Below are positions 28,736 to 37,478 of a stretch of 64,000 nt of DNA, piece after piece; the first letter of the stretch is position 1, and each line of letters opens with the position of its first letter. A program made the position numbers and the translations under genes. This stretch comes from Parabacteroides sp. TM07-1AC. Lineage in GTDB: Bacteria; Bacteroidota; Bacteroidia; Bacteroidales; Tannerellaceae. The DNA lies in assembly GCF_003480915.1 (NCBI RefSeq), contig NZ_QUKD01000001.1, positions 310,001 through 374,000 on the forward strand, given 5' to 3'. Below the pieces are notes generated by a model. It was not told the origin of the DNA. It ran no database searches and saw only the letters and a list, made by a program, of their open reading frames with translations.

Positions 28736-29203
28736 TCAGGGTTTTATTTTCATGTGATAAGGAGCTGCCGGTTGTTCTTTCGGCTGAAGATAAGGTGCCG
28801 GTTTCGGATAAATAAGTTCAAGCCAGCGTAAATCGATCGGGCCCGGTACTTCTTCGATACGCACACGGGCAATACCCTTTTTCTTGAATCCTAAGATTTC
28901 AGCGGCGGAAGAAGAAACATCTATGATTCTTTTTCTACGGTGCGGTCCCCGGTCGGTAACACAGACAATCACAGTATTCATATTATCCAGATTGGTTACC
29001 CGCAGATAAGTACCGAAAGGATACGTACGATGAGCTGCAACTAATTCGTCTTTATCATGTATGCGTCCGCTGGAAGATTTGCGGCCATGAAAACGTTCAT
29101 GGTAATAAGAAGCAAGCCCCTCCTCTTGTCCCCACGCAACCCCTACGCTTTGTAAAGCGATGAAAAGGAGTATTATATGGGACAAGCGGAAGGGCATGTG
29201 CAA
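28736..29203 (-). CDS. RlpA-family septal ring/lytic transglycosylase-like protein
   Basis: 155 residues. A signal peptide (MPFRLSHIILLFIALQSVG) leads to a double-psi beta-barrel with the RlpA signature GLASYYHERFHGRKSSSG, YPFGTYLRVTN and VTDRGPHRRKRIIDVS, where the Asp of TDRGP is the proposed catalytic residue. There is no SPOR domain. ATG codons at 29203 and 29197 are both possible. A TATATTTG box at 29201-29208 overlaps them, so if it is active the message would be essentially leaderless. It lies 20 bp after the cytochrome c peroxidase gene and may be cotranscribed with it. Confidence 0.9.
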   Translation of the reverse strand: MHMPFRLSHIILLFIALQSVGVAWGQEEGLASYYHERFHGRKSSSGRIHDKDELVAAHRTYPFGTYLRVTNLDNMNTVIVCVTDRGPHRRKRIIDVSSSAAEILGFKKKGIARVRIEEVPGPIDLRWLELIYPKPAPYLQPKEQPAAPYHMKIKP

Positions 29204-29223
29204 ATATAATAACTAATTTGTAT

Positions 29224-30597
29224 TTATTGAAGAAGCTGTCCGTTATATTCTCCGGTCAGTGTGTTCAGGAATGCAACGATCTTTGCCGTTTCCGCATCCG
29301 AGATGTGCTTGCCGATCTGGAACTCATGCATTACCTGGATAGCATCTTCGATTGTCGTGATCGAACCGTCGTGCATATAAGGTGTTGTCAGCATGACGTT
29401 ACGGAGTGTCGGTGTTTTGAATTTATGACGGTCGGCTTCGTTTTTGGTAACAGCCCATCGTCCGTTGTCACCGTCTGTCAGACCTGTACCGCGATAATCG
29501 AAATAGTTATCTTTGATACCCATATATTCATATGACTGTCCGCCGAGATTCATACCGACATGGCAGGTGGCACATTTGTTGTCTTTAAACAGCTGATAGC
29601 CTTCCAGTTCTTCTGCAGTAAGCGCATTCTTGTCTCCGCTCAGATATTTGTCGAAACGGCTTGGGGTAAGCAAAGTCTTTTCAAATTCGGCAATAGCTTC
29701 CGTCACTGTCGATTCAGTGAAACCTTCGGGGAATACTTCCAGGAAGCGTTTGCTCAGTTCCTTATCTTCTGCCAGTTTAGCACAGATTTCATCGAATGAG
29801 ACACTACCCATTTCTACCGGGTTCAATGGAGGTCCGGCAGCCTGTTCTTTCAGGTCGGCAGCACGTCCGTCCCAGAACTGTACGAAGTTAAGTGCGGCAT
29901 TATAGACAGTCGGTGCATTGACACCACCGAATTGTCCGTGGATACCTTCGGAGAATTGCTTGCGGTCTACACCGGCAGTATTCAGCCCGTGGCAGGTTGC
30001 GCACGAGATTGTGTTGTCGCCCGACAGGCGGGTGTCATGATACAAATCAAATCCTAAAGCAACTTTAGCCGAATCGGTAGGAATAAAAGCCATTAGCGGC
30101 TGTACCGGTTCGTTGGCAAACTCTTCTGCTACCGTAGGTGAAACATAATTATTCTTACGGGCTTCTTTAGCCCATGAAATAATTACTTTCTTCTCGTCGT
30201 CATTCAGACTGGTGCCCCAATGCATCGTGTAATATTTGGCTGGAGGCATCGAACCGCTGAGAGCCGTGTTCTCTACTTTTGCCAAATCTACTTCAGAAAC
30301 AGGCTGTCCGTTGTCAAGGGCGGTCAGCATAGCTGTAAGATCCAGATAATGTGTGCCTTCTTTCATGTCAGCCTGTACGACCGGACCGATAATCGGAAGT
30401 TTTCCGTAAAAAGGAACATTTGCAGTGGCTGAGTGACATTCCATACATCCGTTGTTGCGAATGATAGAGGCTACCTGCTTTGCTTTGTCACCTTCCAGTT
30501 TCTTATACTCGTTGGATGAGCAGGAAGGCATTGTCAAAGCCAATGTAAGCAGTCCGACAGGAAGTGCTGCCATCTTACTAAAACTAGTGTTGCGCAT
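29224..30597 (-). CDS. Tri-haem cytochrome c peroxidase
   Basis: 457 residues. The lipoprotein-like signal peptide ends LTLALTMPSCSS. Three CxxCH haem-binding motifs are present: CMECH (about residue 51), CATCH (about 199) and CATCH (about 344). The last two belong to the bacterial di-haem peroxidase/MauG domain (about 170-450), and the first to an additional N-terminal cytochrome c domain. It reduces H2O2 with electrons from the quinol or cytochrome pool, on the periplasmic side. The extra haem domain probably acts as built-in electron donor, as in other quinol-peroxidase-type enzymes. Confidence 0.93.
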   Translation of the reverse strand: MRNTSFSKMAALPVGLLTLALTMPSCSSNEYKKLEGDKAKQVASIIRNNGCMECHSATANVPFYGKLPIIGPVVQADMKEGTHYLDLTAMLTALDNGQPVSEVDLAKVENTALSGSMPPAKYYTMHWGTSLNDDEKKVIISWAKEARKNNYVSPTVAEEFANEPVQPLMAFIPTDSAKVALGFDLYHDTRLSGDNTISCATCHGLNTAGVDRKQFSEGIHGQFGGVNAPTVYNAALNFVQFWDGRAADLKEQAAGPPLNPVEMGSVSFDEICAKLAEDKELSKRFLEVFPEGFTESTVTEAIAEFEKTLLTPSRFDKYLSGDKNALTAEELEGYQLFKDNKCATCHVGMNLGGQSYEYMGIKDNYFDYRGTGLTDGDNGRWAVTKNEADRHKFKTPTLRNVMLTTPYMHDGSITTIEDAIQVMHEFQIGKHISDAETAKIVAFLNTLTGEYNGQLLQ

Positions 30598-30627
30598 AAT
30601 TATTGGTTGTTTAAGATTTGTTTAGTG

Positions 30628-30635
30628 CAAATGTA
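30628..30635 (-). promoter_or_regulatory. -7 promoter box for the peroxidase gene
   Basis: The minus strand reads TACATTTG, matching TAnnTTTG, 31 bp upstream of ATG 30597. Confidence 0.5.
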
Positions 30636-30721
30636 GATATATTTATTAATATGTGTTCACGATGCTGATAGGTTTTATTTATCGGAAGATAGGTAATCTT
30701 TATTAAGTGGATATTTTTATA

Positions 30722-30729
30722 TAGCTTTG
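30722..30729 (+). promoter_or_regulatory. -7 promoter box for the lemA-TPM operon
   Basis: TAGCTTTG matches TAnnTTTG, 36 bp before the LemA ATG at 30765. Confidence 0.5.
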
Positions 30730-30764
30730 CAAGACTATGTATAACAATTAAAGCAAAAAGAAAA

Positions 30765-31364
30765 ATGTTTAAGAACAAAGCTTTGTGGATTACACTTGCC
30801 ATTATCGTGGTACTTTTATTTGCCGGATACTCTTGGGTGAAAGGTACATACAACACAATGGTTACACAGGATGAAGGAGTAAAAACAGCCTGGAGCCAGG
30901 TAGAAAATCAATATCAGCGCCGTATGGACCTGATCCCGAACCTGGTCAATACGGTAAAAGGATATGCAGCTCATGAAAAGGAGACATTGGAAGGTGTGGT
31001 AAGTGCCCGTGCCGAGGCAACCAAGACCACTATCGACCCATCCAACCTGAATGAGGAATCGATGAAGAAATTCCAGGCAGCACAGGGAGAGTTGAGCAGT
31101 GCCCTTTCCCGCCTGATGGTCGTACTGGAACGTTATCCGGACCTGAAAGCCAATCAAAACTTCTCCGAACTACAGGCTCAGCTGGAAGGTACGGAGAACC
31201 GTATTTCCGTGGAACGCAAGCGTTTCAATGAAACAGCGCAAACCTACAATACCTATATCCGCAGTTTCCCGACCAATATCCTTGCCGGTATGTTCGGGTT
31301 CCAGCCGAAAGCTTATTTCAGTGCGGAAAGCGGTGCAGAGAAAGCTCCGAAAGTGGAATTTTAA
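30765..31364 (+). CDS. lemA: LemA family protein
   Basis: 199 residues. A short cytoplasmic start and one membrane helix (about 5-25, LWITLAIIVVLLFAGYSWV) are followed by a long helical domain. The LemA signature is intact: YNTMVTQDEGVKTAWSQVEN, YQRRMDLIPNLVNTVKGYA and RISVERKRFNETAQTYNTYI. The molecular function is not established. It forms a two-gene operon with the TPM-domain protein 22 bp downstream, a pairing widely seen in bacteria. Confidence 0.95.
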   Translation: MFKNKALWITLAIIVVLLFAGYSWVKGTYNTMVTQDEGVKTAWSQVENQYQRRMDLIPNLVNTVKGYAAHEKETLEGVVSARAEATKTTIDPSNLNEESMKKFQAAQGELSSALSRLMVVLERYPDLKANQNFSELQAQLEGTENRISVERKRFNETAQTYNTYIRSFPTNILAGMFGFQPKAYFSAESGAEKAPKVEF

Positions 31365-31385
31365 TCCGATAAGTTCAGATAAAGA

Positions 31386-32363
31386 ATGAGAAATCTGAAT
31401 AAAACACTGACAGGCAAACGTCTGCAGGCACTGTTGCTTGCAGGCTTGTTTCTCCTCTCCCTTTTCCCGCAGCAACTTGCTGCAGCAAAGGACTATACGA
31501 TCGAGACGATCCCTAATGTCCGTCTCTCGGACCGGAATAATCATGTGAGTAATCCGGACGGGATCATTCATCCGGAGGATGTCGGGCGCATCAACCGCTT
31601 GTTGCAGACCGTGGAAGACAGCCTGGGGATAGAAGTCGCCGTGGTTGCCGTGGAGAGCATCGGCGATAACGATGCCCGTATGTTTGCCACCGACCTGTTC
31701 CAACATTGGGGATTGGGAAAAAAGGACAAGGACAACGGTCTACTGATTCAGCTTGTCACTGAACCGTCGCAACGTTCCGTCGTTTTTGAGACCGGTTACG
31801 GCATAGAGGGTATTCTGCCCGATGCGATCTGTTACCGTCTGCAACAACGATATATGATCCCGGACCTGAAAGCCGGTGATTACAGTGCCGGTATGCTTAA
31901 AGGAGTCGCTGCCGTAAAAAAATATCTGATGGCAAGCGATTACGAACGCACTGCCATGACCGGAGGTCAAAACCGGCAGGCGGAAGGTGATGATCTTTTC
32001 CTATGGGTATTCCTGATCATAGCGATCCTCTTTCCTGCCGGAATCTTTCTACTTGTATCTATCCTCAAATACCGTCCCCGCATCTGTCCCCGTTGTGGAC
32101 AAAAAACATTGGTATATGTGGGGCAGCAAGTAATACAAAGAGCGACTTACAGTTCAGAAGGATTGGCGGAAGATACCTACAGGTGTAAGAATTGCGGCTA
32201 TACCGAAAAGAAAAGCCGTCATATCAGCCGGCTGAGACGCAGCACAGGTCCTGTCATCATCGGTGGCGGCGGACGAGGCGGGGGCTTTGGAGGCGGTTTC
32301 GGTGGTGGCGGCTCCTGGGGCGGAGGACGTTCGGGAGGCGGTGGCTCTATCAGTCGCTTTTAA
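31386..32363 (+). CDS. TPM-domain (YgcG-family) membrane protein with zinc ribbon and Gly-rich tail
   Basis: 325 residues. A signal peptide (about 10-35) leads to a TPM domain (about 45-185, VGRINRLLQTVEDSLGIEVA, LFQHWGLGKKDKDNGLLI, FETGYGIEGILPDAI). A membrane helix follows (about 203-225), then a zinc ribbon (CPRCG and CKNCG) and a Gly-rich, Arg/Ser-containing tail ending GGGSISRF. The TPM domain was linked to photosystem II repair phosphatase in plants; in bacteria its role is unclear. The zinc ribbon between TPM and the Gly-rich tail is a noteworthy addition. It is cotranscribed with LemA. Confidence 0.88.
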   Translation: MRNLNKTLTGKRLQALLLAGLFLLSLFPQQLAAAKDYTIETIPNVRLSDRNNHVSNPDGIIHPEDVGRINRLLQTVEDSLGIEVAVVAVESIGDNDARMFATDLFQHWGLGKKDKDNGLLIQLVTEPSQRSVVFETGYGIEGILPDAICYRLQQRYMIPDLKAGDYSAGMLKGVAAVKKYLMASDYERTAMTGGQNRQAEGDDLFLWVFLIIAILFPAGIFLLVSILKYRPRICPRCGQKTLVYVGQQVIQRATYSSEGLAEDTYRCKNCGYTEKKSRHISRLRRSTGPVIIGGGGRGGGFGGGFGGGGSWGGGRSGGGGSISRF

Positions 32364-32386
32364 GCGGTAGGCTGATTAATTTGAGC

Positions 32387-32755
32387 GAAAAGCTCGCCAC
32401 TTTCGCCACTTTCGCCACTAAAGTATTTGATTTTTCCGTATTGTGTAAGTCTCTTGTTATTAATTAATTACAGATACGAAAGTGTTGCTCGGAAGCGATT
32501 TCAGGGACACCGGAGGGACATGTTTTTTCAAATGTTTCACGTCTGTCTGCTTGTTGATTCGTCCGACAGGGTTTTAAGAGTCGGAAAATTCCTGTATTCG
32601 TGTCCCTCTTAAAACCGATTTATGGGATGAAGAAAATAGTATATATTTTCCAATAGACTGATAGTCATTATGTTACAGGATTGTTTTGGCTATAAAAAAC
32701 GATAGTGAAAATCAAATACTTTAGTGGCGAAAGTGGCGAAAGTGGCGAGCTTTTC
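32387..32755. mobile_element. MITE-like element with 48-bp perfect terminal inverted repeats
   Basis: The left arm 32387-32434 and right arm 32708-32755 are exact reverse complements over 48 bp. Each contains three copies of a TTTCGCCAC unit and the block AAAGTATTTGATTTT. The 273-bp centre is non-coding and includes a smaller inverted repeat (GGGTTTTAAGAG near 32569 with CTCTTAAAACC near 32607). No transposase is encoded and no target-site duplication is obvious. It is either a non-autonomous mobile element or a large intergenic RNA/DNA hairpin. Confidence 0.65.
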
Positions 32756-32782
32756 AAGGTAAAAACGTACATATTACAGAGA

Positions 32783-32820
32783 AAAAGCTTACGTATTTTC
32801 AGAAAAATACGTAAGCTTTT
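32783..32820. terminator. Strong terminator at the end of the hydrogenase operon
   Basis: AAAAGCTTACGTATTTT (32783-32799) pairs perfectly over 17 bp with 32804-32820 around a 4-nt loop. T-rich sequence on both sides makes it bidirectional. It lies 19 bp after the hydC stop. Confidence 0.85.
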
Positions 32821-32838
32821 CAAAATCCAAATTTCGTC

Positions 32839-33327
32839 TTACTCCTCGCGAATATAATATTCGGACAGGATATCCCTCACTTTTTCCGGAGTAATCCTAC
32901 CGTATACCTTACCACCTATGGTCACTACAGGTGCCAGTCCGCAGGCTCCCACACAGCGCAGGCAGTCCAGCGAGAATAACCCGTCGTTAGTCGTCTCCCC
33001 TACTTTGATTTCAAGCTGACGCTGAAATTCGTCTAGCACCTTTTCCGCTCCGCGTACATAACAGGCGGTTCCCAGGCAGACAGAGATCGGGTACTTTCCT
33101 TTCGGTGTCATGGTAAAGAACGAGTAGAAAGTAACTACGCCATAGACACGGGAAACAGGGATATGCAGTTCGGCTGCCACTATTTCCTGTACTTCACGAG
33201 GGAGATAACCGAATATTTCCTGTGCTGCATGCAAAATGTTGATCAGTTCACCGGAGTCGTTATCATGCTCCTTACATACGGCCTGTAACTCCTTTATCTT
33301 TGATTGGGGCAAATGTATCTTTTCCAT
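32839..33327 (-). CDS. hydC: [FeFe] hydrogenase subunit C / NuoE-like [2Fe-2S] protein
   Basis: 162 residues, NuoE-like thioredoxin fold. The four [2Fe-2S] ligands lie in SVCLGTACYVRGAE (Cys and Cys about 88-93) and SLDCLRCVGACGLAPVV (about 128-137). VTFYSFFTMTPKGKYPISVC is the family signature. It forms the electron-bifurcating-type hydrogenase with HydA and HydB, passing electrons between flavin and Fe-S centres. It is the last gene of the operon, 2 bp after hydA. Confidence 0.93.
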   Translation of the reverse strand: MEKIHLPQSKIKELQAVCKEHDNDSGELINILHAAQEIFGYLPREVQEIVAAELHIPVSRVYGVVTFYSFFTMTPKGKYPISVCLGTACYVRGAEKVLDEFQRQLEIKVGETTNDGLFSLDCLRCVGACGLAPVVTIGGKVYGRITPEKVRDILSEYYIREE

Positions 33328-33329
33328 GC

Positions 33330-35120
33330 TTATTCGTCTTTATCGGTTTCCAAAAACATATTGACTACTTCTTTGCGGTCGAAGTAATGTGTATGCAGCA
33401 ACTGATGCGCCCTGGGGCCGCAAGGTTCGCCCAGATATTCCTTATATAATTGCTGGATATAAGGGTTCTCATGGCTCTTACGAAGCGGCTTGCTTTCGTC
33501 TTCGCTGTAAAGGGCGGCAGCACGTTTACGCAAAACGTCCATCCTACCCTGATGGAACGGCTGGCCTCCGCCGCCGATACAACCACCGGGGCATGCCATT
33601 ACCTCGATCACGTGGTAAGGCGATTTTCCGCTCTTCACCTCTTCGACCAGTTTACGGGCATTCCCCAGACCGTGGGCGATACCGATCTTGACAGGGACAC
33701 CGTCGAAATTGATCGTCCCACTGCGGATACCTTCCAGTCCTCGCAGTTCTCTGAACTCGATTTTCTCCAGCGGCTTTTTAGTATATAGCTCGTAAGCCGT
33801 ACGGCAGGCTGCTTCTATAACACCTCCGGTTGTTCCGAAAATAACGCCGGCACCGGTCGACTCTCCCAAAGGACGGTCGAAGTCGCTGTCGGGAAGTTCG
33901 TTGAAGTTGATGTTGGCATACCGGATCAGACGAGCCAGCTCACGGGTATAGATCGAAATATCGACATCCGGATTACCTTCGACGGCAAATTCCGGACGGC
34001 TGGCTTCATATTTCTTTGCCAGGCAAGGCATGATGGAGACGACAACAATATTCCTGCGATCCACTCCCAGCTTCTCTGCGAAATAGCTTTTGGCTATGGC
34101 TCCGAACATCTGCTGCGGGCTCTTGGCTGTCGACAGGTTATCACGCAGTTCCGGGAAATGTTGTTCTACGAAACTGACCCAACCCGGACAGCAACTGGTC
34201 ATCATCGGCATTTTCACTTCCTGATCTCCCGATAGGTATTTGCCTAATCGCTGAAGCAATTCGGTGCCTTCCTCCATGATGGTCAAGTCGGCGGCGAAGT
34301 CGGTATCGAATACATAGTCGAAACCTAACTGGCGAAGAGCCGATACCATCTTTCCGGTAACCAACGTCCCCGGCTCGCAACCGAAATCGCGTCCGAGAGC
34401 CGTACGTACTGCCGGAGCAGTTTGTGCGATCACGATCTTGGTCGGATCAGCCAATGCGTCCAGTACCGGCTGCTGGGTGTTACGGCCGCTAAGGGCGTTC
34501 ACCGGACAGACAGACACACACTGTCCGCAATAAGAACAGGTACTGCCGGCTATATCCCGCTCAAAGGCAGTAGAAACGGCGGCATTGAATCCGCGATGAA
34601 CGGCTGTCAGGGCTCCTACCGTTTGAATACTGTTACACATGGTTTCGCAGCGGCGGCACATGATACATTTATTCATATTCCGCACGATGGAAGGAGAACG
34701 GTCGATCTCGAAAGTGGACTGTTCACCCTGATATCTTATCTCACGGATACCGAGGTCGTGGGCGATCGTCTGCAACTCGCAATATCCGTTACTGCTGCAG
34801 GTCAGGCAACCCGCCGGATGGTTGGACAGGATCAGCTCCATCACCGTTTTGCGTGCATTCATGACACGGGGAGTATGGGTTCTGACAACCATTCCCTCCG
34901 TACATTCCATCTTGCAGGATGGTGCCAGGTTACGGCGTCCTTCGATCTCTACCACGCAGATGCGGCAGGCTCCGGGATTGTTCTCGTAATTCAAGTCTTC
35001 GAGTTTCATGTGGCAAAGCGTCGGGATACGGATCCCCAGGCTTTTGGCAGCATCCAGGATTGTTGTCCCCTTGGCTACTTCCACCTCTCTGTTATCTATT
35101 GTTAGTTTAATTTTTTCCAT
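33330..35120 (-). CDS. hydA: [FeFe] hydrogenase catalytic subunit
   Basis: 597 residues from ATG 35120; a TTG 15 bp upstream is less likely. Cluster domains in order are an N-terminal [2Fe-2S] ferredoxin domain (CHMKLEDLN, CRICVVEI), a His-type segment (HPAGCLTCSSNGYCEL) and two [4Fe-4S] motifs (CIMCRRCETMC, CSYCGQCVSVCP). The H-cluster signatures are all intact: L1 TSCCPGWVSF, L2 MPCLAKKYEASRPE and L3 EVMACPGGCIGGGGQP. A C-terminal small-subunit domain follows. It produces or oxidises H2, probably by confurcation/bifurcation with NADH and ferredoxin. The HydEFG maturases are not in the window. Confidence 0.97.
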   Translation of the reverse strand: MEKIKLTIDNREVEVAKGTTILDAAKSLGIRIPTLCHMKLEDLNYENNPGACRICVVEIEGRRNLAPSCKMECTEGMVVRTHTPRVMNARKTVMELILSNHPAGCLTCSSNGYCELQTIAHDLGIREIRYQGEQSTFEIDRSPSIVRNMNKCIMCRRCETMCNSIQTVGALTAVHRGFNAAVSTAFERDIAGSTCSYCGQCVSVCPVNALSGRNTQQPVLDALADPTKIVIAQTAPAVRTALGRDFGCEPGTLVTGKMVSALRQLGFDYVFDTDFAADLTIMEEGTELLQRLGKYLSGDQEVKMPMMTSCCPGWVSFVEQHFPELRDNLSTAKSPQQMFGAIAKSYFAEKLGVDRRNIVVVSIMPCLAKKYEASRPEFAVEGNPDVDISIYTRELARLIRYANINFNELPDSDFDRPLGESTGAGVIFGTTGGVIEAACRTAYELYTKKPLEKIEFRELRGLEGIRSGTINFDGVPVKIGIAHGLGNARKLVEEVKSGKSPYHVIEVMACPGGCIGGGGQPFHQGRMDVLRKRAAALYSEDESKPLRKSHENPYIQQLYKEYLGEPCGPRAHQLLHTHYFDRKEVVNMFLETDKDE

Positions 35121-35130
35121 ATTCTTATCT

Positions 35131-35160
35131 GTCAACTGTCAATTATCCACTGTCAACTTA
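35131..35160. repeat. Short direct repeats in the hydB-hydA gap
   Basis: TGTCAACTGTCAATTATCC is followed by ACTGTCAACTTA, giving three CTGTCAA-like copies within 30 bp between the hydB stop and the hydA ATG. They look like a small intergenic repeat rather than a regulatory site; function is unknown. Confidence 0.4.
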
Positions 35161-35161
35161 T

Positions 35162-36955
35162 TTAGTGTACGTATATTGCATCGAACTTACACTTCTCTAT
35201 GCATGACCCGCAACGGATACAGATATCCGAGTCGATCGTGTGAGGTACTTTACGGCTACCGGTGATAGCATGTACCGGACAGATGCGGGCACACATGGTA
35301 CAGCCTTTACATTTCTCCGGATTGATAAAGTACTGGGTCAGTTCGCGGCACTGGTGGGAAGGACAACGTTGTTCGTCGACATGTGCCAGGTATTCATCGT
35401 AAAAGTTATCCATGGTAGAAAGGACGGGGTTGGGTGATGTTTGCCCTAAACCGCATAAGGCCGTATCCTTTATCACCATGGCGAGATTACGCAGTTTATC
35501 CAGGTCCTCGATGGTTCCCCTGCCCGATGTGATCTTCTGCAGCATTTCATGCAAACGCTTATTTCCGATACGGCAAGGGGCGCATTTGCCGCATGACTCT
35601 TCTACCGTAAAGTCGAGGTAGAACTTGGCCATCGCCACCATGCAGTCGTCTTCGTCCATCACGATCATTCCACCCGATCCCATCATGGAACCGGCAGCGA
35701 TCAGATTGTCATAGTCGATCGGCAGATCCAGATGTTTCTCCGTCAGGCATCCGCCGGAAGGTCCGCCGGTTTGTACGGCTTTGAATTTCTTTCCGTCTTT
35801 TATTCCTCCTCCGATACCGAATATCACTTCACGGAGTGTCGTTCCCATCGGGACTTCGATCAGTCCGACGTTGTTCACTTTGCCGGCCAGGGCAAAGACT
35901 TTCGTCCCTTTACTCTTTTCCGTACCGATGCTGCTGAACCATTTGGCTCCTTTCAGCAGGATAACGGGGATATTGGCATACGTCTCTACGTTGTTCACGT
36001 TTGTCGGACAGCCTTTGTAACCGCTTTCACTGGGGAACGGAGGTTTAACCGTTGCTTCCCCGCGCAATCCTTCCATACTATGGATCAGTGCCGTCTCTTC
36101 CCCGCACACAAAAGCGCCTGCTCCATAACGTATCTGAATATCGAAAGAAAAATCTGTACCGAAGATGTTATCTCCCAGAAATCCGTACTCTTTCGCTTGT
36201 TCTATAGCGATCTTCAGACGTTCCACCGCCAGGGGATATTCGGCACGGATATAGACCAGCCCTTTACTGGCTCCGGTACAATATCCGTTGATCGCCATGG
36301 CTTCGACGATGGAGTGCGGATCGCCTTCCAGGATAGAACGGTCCATGAAGGCACCCGGATCACCTTCGTCAGCATTGCAGACTACATATTTCTGCGGAGC
36401 CTGTACCTTACGGGTGATATGCCATTTGAGCCCGGTCGGGAAACCGCCGCCGCCCCTGCCTCTGAGGCCGCTGTCCATGATCTCCCTGATTACGTCGTCG
36501 GGGGTCATTTCAGTCAGTGCTTTACCCAAGGCGATATAACCGTCACGGGCGATGTATTCGTCTATATTTTCAGGGTTGATGAAACCGCAGTTGCGCAAGG
36601 CTATACGTAACTGCTTTTTATAGAAGTTGATATGTTTGGAATCGAGTATCTGCTCATTCGTCTCCGGATTTACATAAAGCAGACGTTCTACTTTACGGCC
36701 TTTTATCAGATGTTCGTTGACGATATCGTCTGCATCTTCCGGAGTGACCTGCACGTAAAAAGTATTGTCCGGTATCAGTTTTACGACCGGCCCTTTCTCA
36801 CAAAAGCCGAAACAGCCTGTCCGGATCACCTGTACACTGTCCTGTAATCCGTTTTGCCTGACTGCCTCCTTCAGGTTTTGTAGTATAAGCTCGCTCTGTG
36901 ATGCACGGCAGCCTGTACCGCCGCACACCAGAATATAGTTGCTATATTGTGCCAT
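35162..36955 (-). CDS. hydB: [FeFe] hydrogenase subunit B / NuoF-like NADH-binding protein
   Basis: 597 residues. An N-terminal thioredoxin-like [2Fe-2S] domain (CGGTGCRASQ, GCFGFCEKGP) precedes the NuoF core, with NADH/FMN motifs GRGGGGFPTGLKW and GAGAFVCGEETALI and the [4Fe-4S] motif ESCGKCAPCRIGNKRL. Two C-terminal ferredoxin-type [4Fe-4S] motifs follow (CKGCTMCARICP, CIRCGSCIEKC). This is the standard HydB layout of bifurcating hydrogenases and carries the flavin site where NAD(H) reacts. It is 26 bp upstream of hydA. Confidence 0.96.
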   Translation of the reverse strand: MAQYSNYILVCGGTGCRASQSELILQNLKEAVRQNGLQDSVQVIRTGCFGFCEKGPVVKLIPDNTFYVQVTPEDADDIVNEHLIKGRKVERLLYVNPETNEQILDSKHINFYKKQLRIALRNCGFINPENIDEYIARDGYIALGKALTEMTPDDVIREIMDSGLRGRGGGGFPTGLKWHITRKVQAPQKYVVCNADEGDPGAFMDRSILEGDPHSIVEAMAINGYCTGASKGLVYIRAEYPLAVERLKIAIEQAKEYGFLGDNIFGTDFSFDIQIRYGAGAFVCGEETALIHSMEGLRGEATVKPPFPSESGYKGCPTNVNNVETYANIPVILLKGAKWFSSIGTEKSKGTKVFALAGKVNNVGLIEVPMGTTLREVIFGIGGGIKDGKKFKAVQTGGPSGGCLTEKHLDLPIDYDNLIAAGSMMGSGGMIVMDEDDCMVAMAKFYLDFTVEESCGKCAPCRIGNKRLHEMLQKITSGRGTIEDLDKLRNLAMVIKDTALCGLGQTSPNPVLSTMDNFYDEYLAHVDEQRCPSHQCRELTQYFINPEKCKGCTMCARICPVHAITGSRKVPHTIDSDICIRCGSCIEKCKFDAIYVH

Positions 36956-36978
36956 TATGTAAGAATTTGTATTGGTTT

Positions 36979-37389
36979 TTATTCTGGACCGACCGAGTTA
37001 TAGTTGACAGGTATGATGTCGTCTATCAGAATACCTTGTTTGATATAACTGGTAATGATCTCGTCCACTTTTGTTTTGTTGACGCGACCGAATACGAGCG
37101 GTTCCTTGCCGGGAACTGTGATCTCTACGGTAGGTTCTGCATAGCAATATCCCATGCAGCCTGTTTGAGTAACTAAGGCATCTACGCGTTCCCGGTCGAG
37201 GGCTTCGATAAAATAGCTCATTACCTCTTTGGCTCCGGCAGCGATACCGCAGGTCGCCATAGCCACCTTGATCTGAACCATTTGCTCGGGATTATTACTT
37301 TTCTCGCGTAAATCGAGGGAGGTACGTAAGGATTCACGCATCTTCCGAAGGTCATCTAACGTTTTTACTTTGTTCATCATCGTACACAT
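36979..37389 (-). CDS. Small [2Fe-2S] thioredoxin-like ferredoxin of the hydrogenase operon
   Basis: 136 residues. A helical N-terminus precedes a thioredoxin-like ferredoxin domain with ATCGIAAGAKEV and QTGCMGYCYAEPTV. Only three cysteines occur in cluster-like positions (about 47, 79 and 83), because the second Cys of the usual CxxxxC pair is replaced in CGIAAGA. The same CGIAAGA pattern is familiar from homologues in clostridial hydrogenase operons, so it may be normal for the family. Starts at 37389, 37380 or 37377 are possible. It is the first gene of the hyd operon and may be an additional electron carrier. Confidence 0.85.
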   Translation of the reverse strand: MCTMMNKVKTLDDLRKMRESLRTSLDLREKSNNPEQMVQIKVAMATCGIAAGAKEVMSYFIEALDRERVDALVTQTGCMGYCYAEPTVEITVPGKEPLVFGRVNKTKVDEIITSYIKQGILIDDIIPVNYNSVGPE

Positions 37390-37419
37390 TTAAGGTATTA
37401 TTACCACATGGGTATGACG

Positions 37420-37427
37420 CAAACATA
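37420..37427 (-). promoter_or_regulatory. -7 promoter box for the hydrogenase operon
   Basis: The minus strand reads TATGTTTG, matching TAnnTTTG, about 31 bp upstream of the ferredoxin ATG at 37389. Confidence 0.55.
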
Positions 37428-37478
37428 CGTATTTATGTTCAATTTAAGGGTGTCTTTTGCGCAAAAAATATAAAAGAT

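Larger units (their letters stand above)
32364..32838. other. 475-bp non-coding interval between the TPM gene and the hydrogenase operon
   Basis: It holds a 369-bp element with 48-bp inverted ends (32387-32755) and a strong terminator hairpin (32783-32820). No convincing coding frame is present on either strand. Confidence 0.8.

Noticed and set aside
32401..32419. TTTCGCCAC triplicates considered as a CRISPR-like array
   Set aside because: The copies are directly adjacent 9-bp units without spacers and are part of the inverted arms of the MITE-like element.
35732..36610. A 292-codon plus-strand frame opposite hydB
   Set aside because: It is antisense to the NuoF-like core whose motifs are all intact, and has no recognisable domain.
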